Shown here piece after piece: positions 5,829 to 7,917 of a DNA stretch of 7,917 nt (the stretch's first letter is position 1; every line of letters begins with the position of its first letter). The notes under the pieces were generated by a model. It saw only the letters and a program-made list of their open reading frames with translations. It did no database searches and had not been told where the DNA came from. Source of the stretch: an uncultured Burkholderiales bacterium (GTDB taxonomy: Bacteria > Pseudomonadota > Gammaproteobacteria > Burkholderiales > Burkholderiaceae); the NCBI GenBank assembly GCA_946480465.1, contig CAMLJY010000153.1, forward strand, positions 1-7,917, in the 5' to 3' direction. The translations under genes were made by a program, and so were the position numbers.

Positions 5829-7917
5829 TGACTGCTCCCGCCGATCCGGCCGGTCTTGCCCCTCCTTCCGCACCCCGCCCCGGCGCCGACCCCGGCCCTG
5901 GGCAGTGGCCCCAGGCCGGCCCGCTGCGCCTGCAAGCGGGGGCCCTGAGCGCCGAGCTGAATGCCAACGGCAGCCTGCGCCGGCTGTGCTGCGGCGCGCT
6001 GACGTTGAACCTCTTCCCCGGCAGCGAGCTGGAGGGCGGCCCGGCGAACCTGGTGCTGCGCCGCTGGGACGGTGGCGCGCCCGGTGCCTCCCTGCCGCTG
6101 TGCGGCCCCGTGTCGCCGCTGCGCTGGCAGGTCGGTGGTGATGCCGCGGGCGGTGCGGCGCGCCATTGGCGCGAGGCCACGCTGGCCGATCCCGGGTGGC
6201 CGCCGCTGCGCCTGCGGCTGGAGCTGGTGCTGGCCGCGTCCGCCCCGGCCTGGTTCTGGCACCTGGCCATCGACCACCTCGGCAGTGCGGGCAGCGGCCC
6301 GCCCTGCATGCTGGACCTGGTCTACCTGCAGGACGTCGGCCTGGCGCCCTGGGACGCGCTGCGGCTGAACGAGGCCTACGTCAGCCAGTACCTGGACCAG
6401 CAGCCGATCGCGCAGCCGGCGCACGGCTGGCTGCTGGCGACGCGGCAGAACCAGCCGGTGGGCGGCCGCATACCGTGGATGGTGAGCGGCAGCCTGGGCG
6501 AGGCGGTGGCCTATGCCACCGATGCATTGCAGCTGGTCGGACCCTCGCGCCGGGACGGCCTGCAGGCGGACTGCTTGCCGCCGCGGCTGCCGTCGCAGCG
6601 GCTGCAGCATGAGCATGCGCTGCTCGCGCTGCAGGAGGCGGCCTTCGCGCTGGCGCCCGGCGCCTCGGCACACCGCGGCTTCTTCGGCTGGTTCGAGGCC
6701 GATCACCCGGCGCCCAGCGCGCCGGCCGATGCCGTCTACGCCGACCGCGCGCGGGCGCTGCCCGAAGCCGCCTGGTCGCCGCCCGCAGGCGGCCGGCCGG
6801 CCGTGCCGCACGCGGCCAGCCTGCTGGCGCGCGCGCCGCGGCTGCGCTGCGACGTGCCGGACGAGGCCGCGCTGGCGCGGCATGCGCCGGGGCCGTGGCG
6901 CCACGTCGAGCGTGACGCGGCGGGCGCGCTGCTGTCCTTCTTCTGCGGCACCGCCACCCACGGCGTGCTGGCGGCGAAGGACCGCGGCGTGCTGCGGCCG
7001 CACGGCCACCTGCTGCGCAGCGGCGGCCATGCCACGCCGGACGAGCGCGCCACCGCCAGCACGGTGTGGATGGCAGGCGTCTTCCACTCCAGCCTGACGC
7101 AGGGCCATGCCAGCGCCAACCGGCTGCTGTCCACCCGGCGCGGCCACCTGGGCCTGGCGCACGGCCACGGCCTGCGCGCCTTCGTCGACTGGGGCGAAGG
7201 CTGGCAGCTGCTGGACGAGCCGTCGGCCTGGCTGGTGGCGCCGGACCGGGCCGATTGGGTCTATCGCGTGAACGGCGCGGCCGGCCCGCGCGAGCTGGTG
7301 GTCAGCAGCGCGGCCACGGCCGATCCCGCGGTGATGCGCTTCGGCTGGCGCGTCACGCAGGGCGCGCTGCCGCGCGTGCTGCTGCTGCACCACGTGGCGC
7401 TGGACGGCGACGACGGCCTGGTGGACCGCGCGCCGACCTGGCACGAGGAGGCGCCCGGCACGCGCCTGCGCCTGTCCTCCGCGCCCGGGACCGAGATGGC
7501 GCGCCGCTTCCCCGGCGGCGCGCTGGTCGTCGAGGTGGACGCCGAGGCGATGCCCGGCGCGCACTGGGCCGAGGCCACCGCCGACCAGGCGCTCTACGAC
7601 GACCGGCGCAGCCGCGCCCAGGCCTGCCTTTGCCTGCGCTTCGACGGCACGGCCGCCGTCGGCCTGCGCTACCGTGCCGAGCTGATCGCCGACCCCGCGC
7701 TGCCGGCCGCCGGCCTGGCGCCGCCGGAGGGTGCGGTGCCGCGGTTGCAGCCGGCGGCCGGCACGCCGGCCGCCGCCGCCACCGGCCTGCACCAGCTGGC
7801 CGAGCTGCTGCCCTGGCTGCAGCACAACGCGCTGGTGCACTACCTGTCGCCGCGCGGGCTGGAGCAGTTCTCCGGCGGCGGCTGGGGCACGCGCGACGTC
7901 TGCCAGGGCCCGGTGGA
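5828..7917 (+). CDS. GH94-type glycoside phosphorylase, probable 1,2-beta-oligoglucan phosphorylase (3' end outside window)
   Basis: The frame is open for 696 codons and runs off the window. Such enzymes cleave beta-glucans with phosphate, releasing glucose 1-phosphate, in the cytoplasm; no signal peptide is seen. Seen: a Pro/Ala-rich tail (2-30); an N-terminal beta-sandwich region with LFPGSELEGGPANLVLRR at about 63-80; LVYLQDVGLAPWDAL and NEAYVSQYLDQ; RQNQPVGGRIPW; HRGFFGWFEADHP; LLSFFCGT; and at the end GLEQFSGGGWGTRDVCQGPV. Asp690 in GTRD is the probable general acid, the position GH94 enzymes use in their RD motif. From memory these motifs resemble Listeria-type sophorooligosaccharide phosphorylases of about 1,100 residues, so some 400 residues should lie beyond the window. 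ATG 5828 is the first good start; upstream the frame closes at TGA 5762, with only a TTG at 5768. The ribosome binding site is weak. Alternatives: cellobiose phosphorylase-like or another GH94 specificity. The gene diverges from the GH1 gene across a shared spacer. Confidence 0.8.
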   Translation, partial: MTAPADPAGLAPPSAPRPGADPGPGQWPQAGPLRLQAGALSAELNANGSLRRLCCGALTLNLFPGSELEGGPANLVLRRWDGGAPGASLPLCGPVSPLRWQVGGDAAGGAARHWREATLADPGWPPLRLRLELVLAASAPAWFWHLAIDHLGSAGSGPPCMLDLVYLQDVGLAPWDALRLNEAYVSQYLDQQPIAQPAHGWLLATRQNQPVGGRIPWMVSGSLGEAVAYATDALQLVGPSRRDGLQADCLPPRLPSQRLQHEHALLALQEAAFALAPGASAHRGFFGWFEADHPAPSAPADAVYADRARALPEAAWSPPAGGRPAVPHAASLLARAPRLRCDVPDEAALARHAPGPWRHVERDAAGALLSFFCGTATHGVLAAKDRGVLRPHGHLLRSGGHATPDERATASTVWMAGVFHSSLTQGHASANRLLSTRRGHLGLAHGHGLRAFVDWGEGWQLLDEPSAWLVAPDRADWVYRVNGAAGPRELVVSSAATADPAVMRFGWRVTQGALPRVLLLHHVALDGDDGLVDRAPTWHEEAPGTRLRLSSAPGTEMARRFPGGALVVEVDAEAMPGAHWAEATADQALYDDRRSRAQACLCLRFDGTAAVGLRYRAELIADPALPAAGLAPPEGAVPRLQPAAGTPAAAATGLHQLAELLPWLQHNALVHYLSPRGLEQFSGGGWGTRDVCQGPV

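Noticed and set aside
5714..7840. A 708-codon open frame on the minus strand
   Set aside because: It is antisense to the GH94-type gene, whose plus-strand product has clear family motifs. The minus-strand translation is Gln/Arg/Gly-rich noise.

Overview
The window is a compact carbohydrate-utilisation locus from a GC-rich Gram-negative bacterium. A TonB-dependent receptor with a signal peptide implies an outer membrane. High GC, low intergenic content and the Oar-like receptor suggest a proteobacterium such as a Burkholderiales or Xanthomonadales member, but the sequence does not settle the taxon.

Layout: three genes run leftward. From their 5' side they are a cytoplasmic family GH1 beta-glucosidase (4279-5643), a LacI-family repressor (3033-4031) and a 983-residue outer-membrane TonB-dependent receptor with an N-terminal carboxypeptidase-regulatory-like domain (3-2954). 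Diverging from the GH1 gene across a 184-bp spacer is a rightward gene (from 5828) that runs off the window after 696 complete codons. Its product resembles GH94 glycoside phosphorylases, most closely as I recall the 1,2-beta-oligoglucan (sophorooligosaccharide) phosphorylase group. The window ends just after its probable catalytic Asp690. No gene-free stretch exceeds 250 bp, and I saw no tRNA, rRNA, CRISPR array or mobile element.

Working model (inference): the receptor imports an oligo-beta-glucan across the outer membrane. An inner-membrane transporter not in this window takes it to the cytoplasm. The GH94-type enzyme phosphorolyses it to glucose 1-phosphate and the GH1 enzyme hydrolyses the short products. 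The LacI-family protein would control all of this. A near-perfect 16-bp palindrome, GTGAAAACGTTCTCAC, overlaps the predicted transcription start of the GH1 gene. Weaker relatives of it (13/16, 11/16 and 10/16 matches) lie at the 5' ends of the receptor, phosphorylase and lacI genes, so each of the four genes has a candidate operator. This candidate local regulon, and the pairing of a TonB receptor with a probable beta-1,2-glucan phosphorylase, are the most interesting points. All component protein families are already known.
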